DNA of 42,271 nucleotides from a virus. The first letter of the stretch is position 1, and every line of letters begins with the position of its first letter. This document shows positions 33,587 through 40,623 of this stretch, piece after piece. The notes under the pieces were generated by a model. That model was not told the DNA's origin and did not search any database. It saw only the letters and a program-made list of their open reading frames with translations. The translations under genes were made by a program, and so were the position numbers. Location: the IMG/VR virus record IMGVR_UViG_3300005663_000098, positions 1 through 42,271 of that record; one strand, given 5' to 3'.

Positions 33587-33778
33587 ATGGCAAACCAAAC
33601 AATCGAAAACTTAGTTTTTACTAAAACTACATATCCAGACGTCCTTGAGGTGGCCAACAAATTAGCTGAATTGGAGCAGAGGAAACCTCACGACTCAATT
33701 CGACTGCTCATCCTTGAGGCTGGTAATAAGAAGATTACCCAACTTGACTCGGAAAGTCAAGAAAAAACTTTAACTTAG
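33587..33778 (+). CDS. small early protein
   Basis: 63 residues, helical centre (VLEVANKLAELEQRKPHDSIRLL) resembling the second half of small ribbon-helix-helix proteins, but with no clear N-terminal strand. AAAGGAAAA upstream. TTGACT at 33528-33533 with a weak -10 may be its promoter. First gene of the rightward early block. Confidence 0.55.
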   Translation: MANQTIENLVFTKTTYPDVLEVANKLAELEQRKPHDSIRLLILEAGNKKITQLDSESQEKTLT

Positions 33779-33811
33779 GGGATTTAGGTAAAATGGACAA
33801 GGGATAGGAAA

Positions 33812-34093
33812 ATGAAACCAGTATATGTAACAAGAGATAATCATGATATCGATGTCGAAGTATGGCCTGCAACGGTAGGAATCCGCAAGTTTCACGGCTG
33901 CATTATGTGGGGGGCAGCGTGGAGGAAGGAGAGTGCGGATTACAGTTTATATTCAGAAAAGGTGGGTATGTCTGAAGACATCTCGAAGTCAGAATGCCGC
34001 AAGCGTTTTGGTTTCTACCCAGCCAAAGGTACAGCTTGGTACATAAACAGCCGAGGCAAAAGAAGTAAGGTTGATATTGACTTCAGCCCGTAG
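33812..34093 (+). CDS. hypothetical early protein
   Basis: 93 residues, no family recognised. Rich in aromatic residues, with beta-like parts (DIDVEVWPATVGIRKFHGCIMW) and a basic C-terminus. A poor GATAGGAAA site precedes it. It belongs to the early operon between the regulator region and the recombinase. Confidence 0.5.
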   Translation: MKPVYVTRDNHDIDVEVWPATVGIRKFHGCIMWGAAWRKESADYSLYSEKVGMSEDISKSECRKRFGFYPAKGTAWYINSRGKRSKVDIDFSP

Positions 34094-34133
34094 CTCTTGC
34101 TGGCCGACAGGCGGCAGACGTGAAAGAGGAAAA

Positions 34134-34568
34134 ATGAACGAAACAGTTGAAACAAGAGACATAACCCAAGAGGAAATAGCATCGCTTTCTCGGCACTTAA
34201 AAAAACATAAGGAAGGGTTGTGGGGTAAATCGTATCAAGTAATGCCTACGCTTGTTCACACGGTTTTTGGTGATGGAGGGCAGTTAATCAGCTTAGAGCC
34301 GACCAACTCAAGGCCGTGGTATTATCTCATATTGGCACCGTCAAACATCGAATCGTTAGCCGATGCTCTTGAGTTTGTTAGTGAAAATGAAGAGGCAATA
34401 TTTCAATCTATAGAGGAAATGTATGGCAATTTTGACGATGACGATGATGACGATAATGCGGATTTAGATGGAAGTATGCCTTTGAATATTGGTTCGGGCT
34501 ACACTTGCGGTTATTTTGATAATTATAAAAAAGAAAAATCGGCCACTCCTGTGAGTCAGAAAAGCTGA
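34134..34568 (+). CDS. acidic hypothetical protein with Asp run
   Basis: 144 residues from the ATG at 34134 (AAAGAGG upstream). Mixed alpha/beta body, then an uninterrupted run of acidic residues near 100-108 (FDDDDDDDN) and a polar tail. A DNA-mimic or inhibitor role is sometimes found for such acidic early phage proteins, but nothing specific supports it here. Confidence 0.55.
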   Translation: MNETVETRDITQEEIASLSRHLKKHKEGLWGKSYQVMPTLVHTVFGDGGQLISLEPTNSRPWYYLILAPSNIESLADALEFVSENEEAIFQSIEEMYGNFDDDDDDDNADLDGSMPLNIGSGYTCGYFDNYKKEKSATPVSQKS

Positions 34569-34623
34569 CGGCAGACTGGGGCTGATTAGATAGTTCTTTG
34601 ACAAGTTAATATGAGGATGAAAT

Positions 34624-34707
34624 ATGACGCACCTTGCGACCGGCGAATTTCCTGAGTATAATCCGGCCAGCTTACAACGGCCGGTCAAAAAAGGAGGTGA
34701 AATATGA
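34624..34707 (+). CDS. 27-residue leader peptide of the recombinase gene
   Basis: Short frame with GAGGATG upstream; its stop overlaps the recombinase ATG (ATGA). A hairpin CCGGCC/GGCCGG (34663-34668, 34679-34684) lies within it, just before the strong recombinase ribosome site AAAAGGAGG. Translation of the peptide would open that hairpin, a simple coupling device (inference). A perfect TTGACA lies at 34598-34603 but lacks a good -10. Confidence 0.45.
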   Translation: MTHLATGEFPEYNPASLQRPVKKGGEI

Positions 34708-34719
34708 AACAGCCGGTCT
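34638..34719. repeat. cluster of GCCGGTC motifs before the recombinase
   Basis: GACCGGC at 34638-34644, GCCGGTC at 34680-34686 and GCCGGTC at 34712-34718, with a fourth copy (GACCGGC) downstream of the gene at 35731-35737. The copy at 34671-34686 (CTTACAACGGCCGGTC) matches the inverse of 35731-35746 in 15 of 16 bases. Likely binding sites for the recombinase or a regulator. Confidence 0.45.
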
Positions 34720-35672
34720 CTCAATTGTTTGAGGTTCATTTATCCTGCGGTGGATACGCAGATTCTACTATTGACAGCAAGCAAAGGGCAGTGAGATTTT
34801 TTATAAAGACTTTCGGAGATATGCAATTGGATGATGTTACCTACAGCCACGCCGAAGATTTTCAGAGAGTTTTGCGGCAGGGCGGCAGGGGGGCCAAGAC
34901 AATAAATCTCTACGTCATTCACTTGAACCACTTCTTTGAGTGGGCAATTAAGCGGCAATATCTCAAAGCAAACCCGTTTTTTGGTCTGCAACAATTGAAA
35001 GTGGAATATAAAAAACAGCCTATGTTCAGTAACGACGAGCTTATTCGCCTGTTCAATGTCGCACGGCTGAGGTGGAAAGTTTTGATTTGTTTTGGCTTAC
35101 TTGGCTTGCGGGAAGGCGAGGCCTTGAATCTGGTACGCACAGACCTGCACTTCGAGGATGAGTATATTTTGGTTAGTCCGAAAAAAGATTCATCTCAAAC
35201 CTGGCCCTGGCAGATTAAGAACCAAAAACAGGCGTATGCTCCACTGCCGAAGATTATTACCTTACCCGATATGGTAATACCTTTTCATTTGCTGCTCAAT
35301 AAGCTCATCGAATCGTTACCGCCCGGGCAGCCGTATGTGTGTGTTGTGCCGGATTACTACGCTAAACAAATCCGGCAGAAAAAAGAAGGGTCGCTTCGCT
35401 TTAGAAAAAAACTCTGTCCCTGGGGCAATTTCGACCGAGACTTTAAATCACTACTCAAAAAGGCCTGGATAGCCCCTAAGAGTTTTCACGATTTGCGGCG
35501 GACATTTGTAGATAAGTTGCGGAAGGCAGGATATGACCTGAAAGAAGTACAGACTTTAATGCGTCATAGCTCGATTTCGACAACAGCGAAGTATTATATC
35601 AACATTGAAGAACAGGAATTGGTTGCAAGGGTAAACAAGATGTTTGAACATTATGTGACTAACGTCCCATAA
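34704..35672 (+). CDS. int: tyrosine recombinase (integrase)
   Basis: 322 residues. N-terminal SAM-like core-binding domain (about 1-100, TINLYVIHLNHFFEWAIKR), then the catalytic domain with R136 (GLLGLREGEAL), a lysine near 160, H262-x-x-R265 (FHDLRRTF), H288 (LMRHSS) and the nucleophile Y297 or Y298 (TTAKYY). All key residues are present. It should integrate or resolve the phage genome. It has no arm-binding AP2-type N-terminus, so it is closer to Xer-like short recombinases. Strong AAAAGGAGG site. Confidence 0.92.
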   Translation: MKQPVSQLFEVHLSCGGYADSTIDSKQRAVRFFIKTFGDMQLDDVTYSHAEDFQRVLRQGGRGAKTINLYVIHLNHFFEWAIKRQYLKANPFFGLQQLKVEYKKQPMFSNDELIRLFNVARLRWKVLICFGLLGLREGEALNLVRTDLHFEDEYILVSPKKDSSQTWPWQIKNQKQAYAPLPKIITLPDMVIPFHLLLNKLIESLPPGQPYVCVVPDYYAKQIRQKKEGSLRFRKKLCPWGNFDRDFKSLLKKAWIAPKSFHDLRRTFVDKLRKAGYDLKEVQTLMRHSSISTTAKYYINIEEQELVARVNKMFEHYVTNVP

Positions 35673-35836
35673 TATATGTTATGCCTTCAACTTATCCTAC
35701 CTGTTTTTGATATTATGTGACAGCTTATAAGACCGGCTGTTGTAAGTTTTTAGCCAAGTAGCAGTAATCATTCTCTCTAATTTTACCCCTAATTTTTAAT
35801 CACAATGGCGTTCTTATACATTTTCACCTCCGAAAC
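35673..35836. other. intergenic region after the recombinase, possible attachment site
   Basis: Contains the inverted 16-mer GACCGGCTGTTGTAAG (35731-35746) shared with the region upstream of the recombinase gene. CTTATAA and TTGTAAG arms around a nine-base centre (35724-35746) resemble a tyrosine-recombinase core site. ATTATGTGAC occurs twice (35650-35659 and 35712-35721). No gene found. An attP is plausible but needs a host junction to prove. Confidence 0.35.
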
Positions 35837-35864
35837 GGGGCGGCTTACTCGTCCAAGTCGCCCC
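35837..35864. repeat. 10-bp GC-rich hairpin
   Basis: GGGGCGGCTT (35837-35846) pairs with AAGTCGCCCC (35855-35864) with one G-T pair and an eight-base loop. No T-run on the + strand. It stands 13 bases before the first copy of the duplicated leader. Confidence 0.6.
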
Positions 35865-35877
35865 ATAGAAATGACTG

Positions 35878-35941
35878 TTACCCCTTCCTTAAGGTCGTCC
35901 CGTCTTAAAGACGCAGGGGCGGGACGGCCAGATTGAAAGGA
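35878..35941 (+). repeat. duplicated structured leader, copy 1
   Basis: A 64-base element ending in the ribosome site GAAAGGA. Copy 2 is at 36243-36306, differing in two bases. Internal pairing: GGTCGTCCCG with CGGGACGGCC, enclosing CGTC/GACG. Each copy precedes a gene. Confidence 0.8.
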
Positions 35942-35948
35942 CAAAATT

Positions 35949-36236
35949 ATGAGCAAAATGATTAAAGTTAAAGGACAGGAAATATCAGAAGATACGATTG
36001 TTGCGGCTTTGAGAAAGCACATCAGATTTGAAGAAAGAAAAGAGTTCAAGAAAATCGAATTCTGTCACCTCCGAGTAGATGTAACTCCAGAAATAATCGT
36101 ACCAAATAAGATTGTATTGTCGTGGAAAGAAGGCGGGGGAGTTAACTGTTGGGAAACTCCCGATGGCATTCGTAGGATAATCAAAGGCTTACAATCGGCA
36201 ATAGTTTACGCAGAAGAGGCAGAAGAGAATAAATAA
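35949..36236 (+). CDS. hypothetical protein behind leader copy 1
   Basis: 95 residues; N-terminal KVKGQEISEDTIVAALRKHI, then a basic and beta-like middle (KKIEFCHLRVDVTPEIIVPN) and an acidic end. No family recognised. Translated from the GAAAGGA of the duplicated leader. Confidence 0.6.
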   Translation: MSKMIKVKGQEISEDTIVAALRKHIRFEERKEFKKIEFCHLRVDVTPEIIVPNKIVLSWKEGGGVNCWETPDGIRRIIKGLQSAIVYAEEAEENK

Positions 36237-36242
36237 CTTTCA

Positions 36243-36306
36243 TTACCCCTTCCTTAAGGTCGTCCCGTCTTAAAGATGCAGGGGCGGGGCGGCCAGATTG
36301 AAAGGA
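36243..36306 (+). repeat. duplicated structured leader, copy 2
   Basis: Differs from copy 1 by one C-to-T and one A-to-G change. Both changes fall in stems and keep pairing as G-U, which supports selection on RNA structure. It drives the 3D-domain gene. Confidence 0.8.
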
Positions 36307-36311
36307 AAAGG

Positions 36312-36737
36312 ATGAAACGAACAATAAATAACATACTTTCGGTTTTGGTAATTACTGGTCTTAGTTTTGGTTTTGGCTTGTTGTGTGGGGTAGGCAAACC
36401 CCTCCTCCCAAACCAGAATCCAACAACGTCCGCCCCTTCTATTCTTTGGCGAGTTACCGCCTTTTGTCCTTGTGGTAAATGCTGTGGCAAATGGAGCGAT
36501 GGTATAACGGCCTCTGGACACCCTGCTGTGGGCGAATTTGTAGCTGCACCACCTGAGATACCTTTTGGCACACGTTTGGCCATAGACGGCTATGCTGGAG
36601 GACTTCCTGTGCCTGTTTTAGATAGGGGCGGTGCGATTAAAGGCAAGAGACTTGACGTTTACTTCGACACTCACCAAGAGGCTCTCGATTGGGGAGTTAA
36701 GTATTTGTCAGTAAAGATATTCAGGAGGGATAACTGA
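36312..36737 (+). CDS. 3D-domain cell-wall protein (candidate lysin)
   Basis: 141 residues from the ATG at 36312. N-terminal signal or membrane anchor (about 8-28), then the 3D domain: VTAFCPCGKCCGKWSDG, PFGTRLAIDGY, and the catalytic-type aspartates D104, D115 and D119 (LDRGGAIKGKRLDVYFDTH). The fold is shared with MltA-type lytic transglycosylases and YuiC, which cut peptidoglycan. It sits in the early region behind a structured leader, not in a late lysis cassette, so it may modify the wall rather than lyse the cell. Confidence 0.8.
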   Translation: MKRTINNILSVLVITGLSFGFGLLCGVGKPLLPNQNPTTSAPSILWRVTAFCPCGKCCGKWSDGITASGHPAVGEFVAAPPEIPFGTRLAIDGYAGGLPVPVLDRGGAIKGKRLDVYFDTHQEALDWGVKYLSVKIFRRDN

Positions 36738-36738
36738 T

Positions 36739-36954
36739 ATGGGTGACCATTTACCTTACGATGAACTGTTTAGAATGAGACTGGATTTAATGAGGGAAAG
36801 AAATCAACTCCAAGCTCGAATTAAAGAACTTGAGGAAGTATATTTTGGACAGATTCGTGTGATTGCAAGAAGTCGCATAACTTACAAGAAAAAAGTAGAG
36901 CGTATGGTGAGATTAGCAGAACATGCCCTAAACCCAACGGACAAGGAAGGATAA
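36739..36954 (+). CDS. small coiled-coil protein
   Basis: 71 residues, charged helix throughout (LFRMRLDLMRERNQLQARIK) with a basic second half. It starts one base after the previous stop. No family recognised. Confidence 0.55.
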   Translation: MGDHLPYDELFRMRLDLMRERNQLQARIKELEEVYFGQIRVIARSRITYKKKVERMVRLAEHALNPTDKEG

Positions 36955-36959
36955 CTGAT

Positions 36960-37223
36960 ATGGCTAAAGCCTGCAAACAAACCAAATGTCAATATTACCA
37001 CAATGGGCGAGGATGTCTTAATTGCCTACACAACCCTGATACACATGTCTATAAGTTGCAAAAGAAAATCGAGCAACTCCAAGCTGAGCTAAAGGACAAG
37101 ACTAAGATGTTGGAGAAGTATGGAAAGCACGTTCTTGGTTGCAAACTCCATACACCTGGAGTTTGTTTTTGTACTTGTGGCTTTGACCAAGCCCTTCAGG
37201 ACACAGACGGGAAGGATAAATGA
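36960..37223 (+). CDS. small cysteine-rich protein (paralogue of 14-232)
   Basis: 87 residues. CKQTKCQYYHNGRGCLNC at the N-terminus, a coiled coil (about 32-55), then KYGKHVLGCK...CFCTCGFDQAL, matching the order of elements in the protein at 14-232. At least nine cysteines suggest one or two zinc sites. Function unknown. Confidence 0.65.
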   Translation: MAKACKQTKCQYYHNGRGCLNCLHNPDTHVYKLQKKIEQLQAELKDKTKMLEKYGKHVLGCKLHTPGVCFCTCGFDQALQDTDGKDK

Positions 37224-37225
37224 CG

Positions 37226-37314
37226 CTCGGTAAACGCAAAGAGAGGGCTTAGGTCAAGCTGGGGCGTTTTACTGCCATGTCGAGGTTGACGGGCACAGGC
37301 GGTGGCAGGCCGAG
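37226..37314 (+). ncRNA. candidate three-way-junction RNA
   Basis: A closing stem CTCGG/CCGAG (37226-37230, 37310-37314) encloses two arms: AAACGC/GCGTTT (37232-37237, 37264-37269) and CTGCC/GGCAG (37272-37276, 37304-37308), each with a possible inner pairing. It lies in a gap without protein genes, 20 bases before the tRNA. No known family recognised; it could be a structured leader of the tRNA transcript. Confidence 0.35.
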
Positions 37315-37334
37315 AGAGTTTGAAAAGTGAATAA

Positions 37335-37454
37335 GGGGCAGTAGCGAAGTCTGGTTTATCGCCCCGGATTTATAATCCGGTGAAGAACCAAGGTTACTGG
37401 TTAGGACGCTCTCAAAGAACCTTGGAATCGCAGGTTCGAATCCTGCCTGCCCCT
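37335..37454 (+). tRNA. tRNA-Ile(UAU)-like gene with 49-base variable region
   Basis: Acceptor GGGGCAG/CTGCCCC (37335-37341, 37447-37453); TA at positions 8-9; D-stem GCGA/TCGC with GG in the loop; anticodon stem CCGGA/TCCGG with loop TTTATAA, anticodon TAT (37371-37373), reading AUA; T-arm GCAGG/CCTGC with loop TTCGAAT. The variable region is 37381-37429 (49 bases) with an 8-bp stem CCAAGGTT/AACCTTGG. Discriminator T, no encoded CCA. Variable arms in bacteria seldom exceed about 25 bases, so this is abnormal: a chimera, an insertion, or a new class. Confidence 0.75.
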
Positions 37455-37486
37455 TAGAATTATAACCTTTAATATGAGGTGTTAAA

Positions 37487-37747
37487 ATGAGCATAGGTTT
37501 GCGACATAAATTTTGTCAAGACGTCAATTGTAAACAATGTTTGACTGACCACGAAAATTTTGGCCGTGAATTAGAAAAAAAGACAGGAGGTTATACAAAG
37601 ACTGACCACTTGGGAAAATTTAGAATGTGGATAGAAAAGCAAGTTGATTATGAAGTTGAAACTGAGTGGGGGTGGGCACATCCAGATACTATAACAGAAG
37701 ATTATGCAAATGAGTATGCAGAAGCTTTCCTTGCAGGAGAATTATAA
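37487..37747 (+). CDS. small acidic protein
   Basis: 86 residues; CQDVNCKQC near the N-terminus and an acidic, aromatic C-terminal half (TEWGWAHPDTITEDYANEYA). GAGGTG lies upstream. No family recognised. First protein gene after the tRNA. Confidence 0.55.
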   Translation: MSIGLRHKFCQDVNCKQCLTDHENFGRELEKKTGGYTKTDHLGKFRMWIEKQVDYEVETEWGWAHPDTITEDYANEYAEAFLAGEL

Positions 37748-37792
37748 ATATTGTTTGGCGAAAATCAGAGATACTGTTGCTGAAAGCAAAGA

Positions 37793-38098
37793 ATGAGTAA
37801 ACATCAATTCATAGATTGGACTAAATTGTGTGATGGTTGTGGTGACTGCTGTGGGCCTGTGCCTTTTCCCGAAAATTTTCTTTTGCAACACGCACACAAA
37901 TATCAGGAGCAACCAATTAGGATAGAGGAAATGTTTATAGGATTATTTGTTCCCATAACAAAGACGCTTAACTGTGTTTTCCTTAACAGAATAACGAAAC
38001 GCTGCGAAATATACAACGAGAGACCCAAAGTCTGTAGGTTGCAAGGCACAATACCCAAATTGCCTTGTCCGAGACTTGCGGAAGCGGAGAAAGGATAA
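37793..38098 (+). CDS. YkgJ-type cysteine-cluster protein (second copy)
   Basis: 101 residues. CDGCGDCCGP (about 13-22), NCVFLN, RCEIYNERPKVCRL and PCPRL are the canonical YkgJ blocks, a better match than the copy at 1477-1785. Metal binding is expected; its biological role in phages is not known. It directly precedes the recombination module. Confidence 0.8.
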   Translation: MSKHQFIDWTKLCDGCGDCCGPVPFPENFLLQHAHKYQEQPIRIEEMFIGLFVPITKTLNCVFLNRITKRCEIYNERPKVCRLQGTIPKLPCPRLAEAEKG

Positions 38099-38725
38099 AT
38101 GATGAGTACAGATGAGCCGATGGAAATCTTTGAATTTGAGCAGGGTTCGGAGGACTGGTACGAAATAAAACTTGGGATAGTGAGTACAAGCAATTTTCAC
38201 AAAGTTCTTAACAAAGGCACTGGCCGAGGTCTTTATATGCGAAAACTGGCTGGCGAGAAATTAACAGGTACTCATCAAATAGATTATTCAAACAAAAATA
38301 TGGAGAATGGTCAAGAGTTAGAGGCATTCGCCAAAGAATACTATGAAGCCTACAACGGTTGTTCTGTTAAGCAGGTTGGTTTTATCAAGCGAAACGACTG
38401 GATTGGGACAAGTCCTGATGGCTTGGTTGGTGATGATGGATTGATAGAGGTTAAATGTCCATTACCTTCAACGCATATCGAGAACATTTTGAAGGCCAAA
38501 ATGCCTGCTTGTTATACCCCGCAGGTTCAAGGCCAATTATGGGTAACTGAACGCAAGTGGTGCGACTGGGTAAGCTATTGCCCTGCTGTAAAGGATAGGC
38601 CGTTTTTTAATATCCGAATATTCAGAGATGAGAAATATATCAAGGTGTTAGAAACGGCTGTTAGAGAGTTCGTAAAAGAATTGAAAGAGATAATCGAAAA
38701 AATAATAGACGAAGCTGAATTTTAG
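38099..38725 (+). CDS. YqaJ-type recombination exonuclease
   Basis: 208 residues. Catalytic core as in lambda exonuclease relatives: E73 (NGQELEAFAKEYYE), D107, E117 and K119 (TSPDGLVGDDGLIEVKCP), and a Gln motif (PQVQGQLWVT, about 141-150). It should digest one strand of double-stranded DNA ends and pass single strands to the ERF protein encoded next. Confidence 0.9.
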   Translation: MMSTDEPMEIFEFEQGSEDWYEIKLGIVSTSNFHKVLNKGTGRGLYMRKLAGEKLTGTHQIDYSNKNMENGQELEAFAKEYYEAYNGCSVKQVGFIKRNDWIGTSPDGLVGDDGLIEVKCPLPSTHIENILKAKMPACYTPQVQGQLWVTERKWCDWVSYCPAVKDRPFFNIRIFRDEKYIKVLETAVREFVKELKEIIEKIIDEAEF

Positions 38726-38739
38726 AAAGGAAGATTAAA

Positions 38740-39435
38740 ATGAATAAGTTAGCAGAAATACAACAGAAACTAATAGCCCCCAAAGGACAGTTTAATAGCT
38801 TTGGCAACTATAAGTATCGTAGTTGCGAGGATATTCTTGAAGCTGTCAAGCCGTTATTAGGCGACTCTATCCTGTTGATAACGGATGAGGTTGTTGCAAT
38901 TATGGGTGGTCAAGGCATTGTTACAAAGGAAACCACTGAAAAAAGTGGCGCAACAACAAAATACGAATTTCCTGATACTCGATATTATGTCAAAGCCACA
39001 GCACAATTTATAACTGGCGACATAACAAGGTCTGTTTCCGCTTATGCCAGAGAGTCATTTGACAAAAAAGGTATGGACGCTGCCCAGATAACCGGGGCGG
39101 CAAGTAGCTATGCTCGCAAGTATGCTCTTAATGGCTTGTTTTGCATTGACGATACTAAAGACCCCGACAGTTCTGCGCCGCCGAACGACAAAAAAGAGAC
39201 AAAAAAAGCACCGGATAAAGCTAAGACCAAAGAAGAGAAACAAACAGATTTGATAGCCCAGGCGTTTTTTGATTACACCACAGAACACAAAGAATCACTG
39301 GCCGTAGGATTCATGTGGGACGAGGCGGCTTTTACAAGAATAATCCAAGAAGGCAGACCTGAAACTATCAAAGATTTCAAAAATATCGTTAAGAATCTAC
39401 CAAGCAAATTGGTTATCAAGGAGATAAAGAAATGA
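38740..39435 (+). CDS. erf: ERF-type single-strand annealing protein
   Basis: 231 residues. The ERF core is clear: FNSFGNYKYRSCEDILEAVK (about 18-37), and AQITGAASSYARKYALNGLF (about 113-132) followed by IDDTKDPD. The middle has a charged Lys/Glu linker (about 148-172), then a C-terminal helical domain. Works with the adjacent exonuclease and SSB in homologous recombination. Confidence 0.9.
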   Translation: MNKLAEIQQKLIAPKGQFNSFGNYKYRSCEDILEAVKPLLGDSILLITDEVVAIMGGQGIVTKETTEKSGATTKYEFPDTRYYVKATAQFITGDITRSVSAYARESFDKKGMDAAQITGAASSYARKYALNGLFCIDDTKDPDSSAPPNDKKETKKAPDKAKTKEEKQTDLIAQAFFDYTTEHKESLAVGFMWDEAAFTRIIQEGRPETIKDFKNIVKNLPSKLVIKEIKK

Positions 39436-39803
39436 ATTATAATTTGATAGTGTTAGGCGGAAATATCACGAGGGACATAGAACTGAGTTATACCCCAAAT
39501 CAGGTTGCAGTAGCTAATTTTGGCATAGCGGTTAATAAAAAGTACAAAGGCAAAGAGAGTGTTGTTTTTATAGATTGTGTAGCTTTTTCTGGTCGAGCTG
39601 AAACATTGCACAAATATCTTAGTAAGGGTGACCCGCTTTTTATAACAGGGGAATTGACGCTTGACCAGTGGGAAAAAGACGGAGTAAAGCACAGCCGCCA
39701 TAAGGTGTTGGTTCAAAGCTTTCAGTTTATCGGCGACCAAAACAAGCAAGATGTTACTTCACAGCAAACTCAGGATAAAGATACTAACGACATTCCATTT
39801 TAA
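39432..39803 (+). CDS. ssb: single-stranded DNA-binding protein
   Basis: 123 residues. OB-fold blocks: LIVLGGNITRDIELSYTPNQ, VANFGIAVNKKYKG, VVFIDCVAFSGRAETLHKYL, GDPLFITGELTLDQWE; the acidic tip ends NDIPF, the usual partner-binding tail. ATGA overlap with the erf gene. Confidence 0.95.
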   Translation: MNYNLIVLGGNITRDIELSYTPNQVAVANFGIAVNKKYKGKESVVFIDCVAFSGRAETLHKYLSKGDPLFITGELTLDQWEKDGVKHSRHKVLVQSFQFIGDQNKQDVTSQQTQDKDTNDIPF

Positions 39804-39811
39804 GGTACATT

Positions 39812-40261
39812 ATGTCTGAATTTTTAACAGAAACAATAAATGGCGAAGCCTGTACAAATTGGCAAGAAATTCAGCGTGCTGCTGCCAAATATCGGCGGGC
39901 AAGGATTAAAGTTGATGAGTATTCCGAAGAGCTTATGGAATCAGAAAAGCAACGGAAATGGCTTAATGGTGTGGCTATTCCCTTTTTGATGGACAAGTGG
40001 GGCAGGAGCCGGATGTGGGTAAAAACACAACTTAAACTGTGTTGCGGTGCAGATTTCTTCACAGCCAAAGAAGTCAAAATCGAAGGCCATACCTTCTGGA
40101 TAATCTCATCTGAAAACGACTTGACATTAAAACGATGTCGGACTTGGATAGAGAATATCCTCGATTATGCTCCGTGCGACAAAGCCGGCCTCGAACCACC
40201 TGACCCGTCTTGGAAAAGCAAGAAACAGCCAACGCCACTGTTCGAGGAGACAAAACAATGA
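39812..40261 (+). CDS. hypothetical protein in recombination module
   Basis: 149 residues. The body (KQRKWLNGVAIPFLMDKWG, MWVKTQLKL, then LKRCRTWIENILDYA) is reminiscent in layout of the NinB/Orf-type recombination mediators, with a short proline-rich tail (LEPPDPSW). No diagnostic motif, so the function is a weak inference from context. It overlaps the YopX gene by 4 bases. Confidence 0.5.
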   Translation: MSEFLTETINGEACTNWQEIQRAAAKYRRARIKVDEYSEELMESEKQRKWLNGVAIPFLMDKWGRSRMWVKTQLKLCCGADFFTAKEVKIEGHTFWIISSENDLTLKRCRTWIENILDYAPCDKAGLEPPDPSWKSKKQPTPLFEETKQ

Positions 40262-40623
40262 ACAGAGAGATAAAGTTTAGAGCTTGGTTTGTTGAATCCA
40301 AGAAAATGTACTCTTGGGAAGAATTGATAAATGATATTGGTCTAAGCGAGTCTATCTTTATAGAAACAGATTTATGGAAACCTATGCAATACACCGGCCT
40401 CAAGGACAGGAAAGATAAGGAGATACACGAGGGTGATATAGTAAAAATACCCGGCAATAATCCATTAGATGTTATTGGTGAAGTTTATTGGAATGAATAT
40501 TCTCTGACTTTCACAGTATTAACGAGAGGTATTTGTAGGTATCCATCTCAATTTTGGGAATGGAAGGATTTAGAAGTCATCGGCACCATACATCAAGACA
40601 AAGCCTTATTGGAGACCCAATGA
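40258..40623 (+). CDS. YopX family protein
   Basis: 121 residues from the ATG at 40258. Family marks: REIKFRAWFVESKKM at the start and MQYTGLKDRKDKEIHEGDIVKI in the middle, then a beta C-terminus. The family is common in phages of many hosts; its function is unknown. Confidence 0.9.
   Translation: MNREIKFRAWFVESKKMYSWEELINDIGLSESIFIETDLWKPMQYTGLKDRKDKEIHEGDIVKIPGNNPLDVIGEVYWNEYSLTFTVLTRGICRYPSQFWEWKDLEVIGTIHQDKALLETQ

Noticed and set aside
37249-37494. 81-residue - strand frame
   Set aside because: It crosses the tRNA gene and has no start signal.
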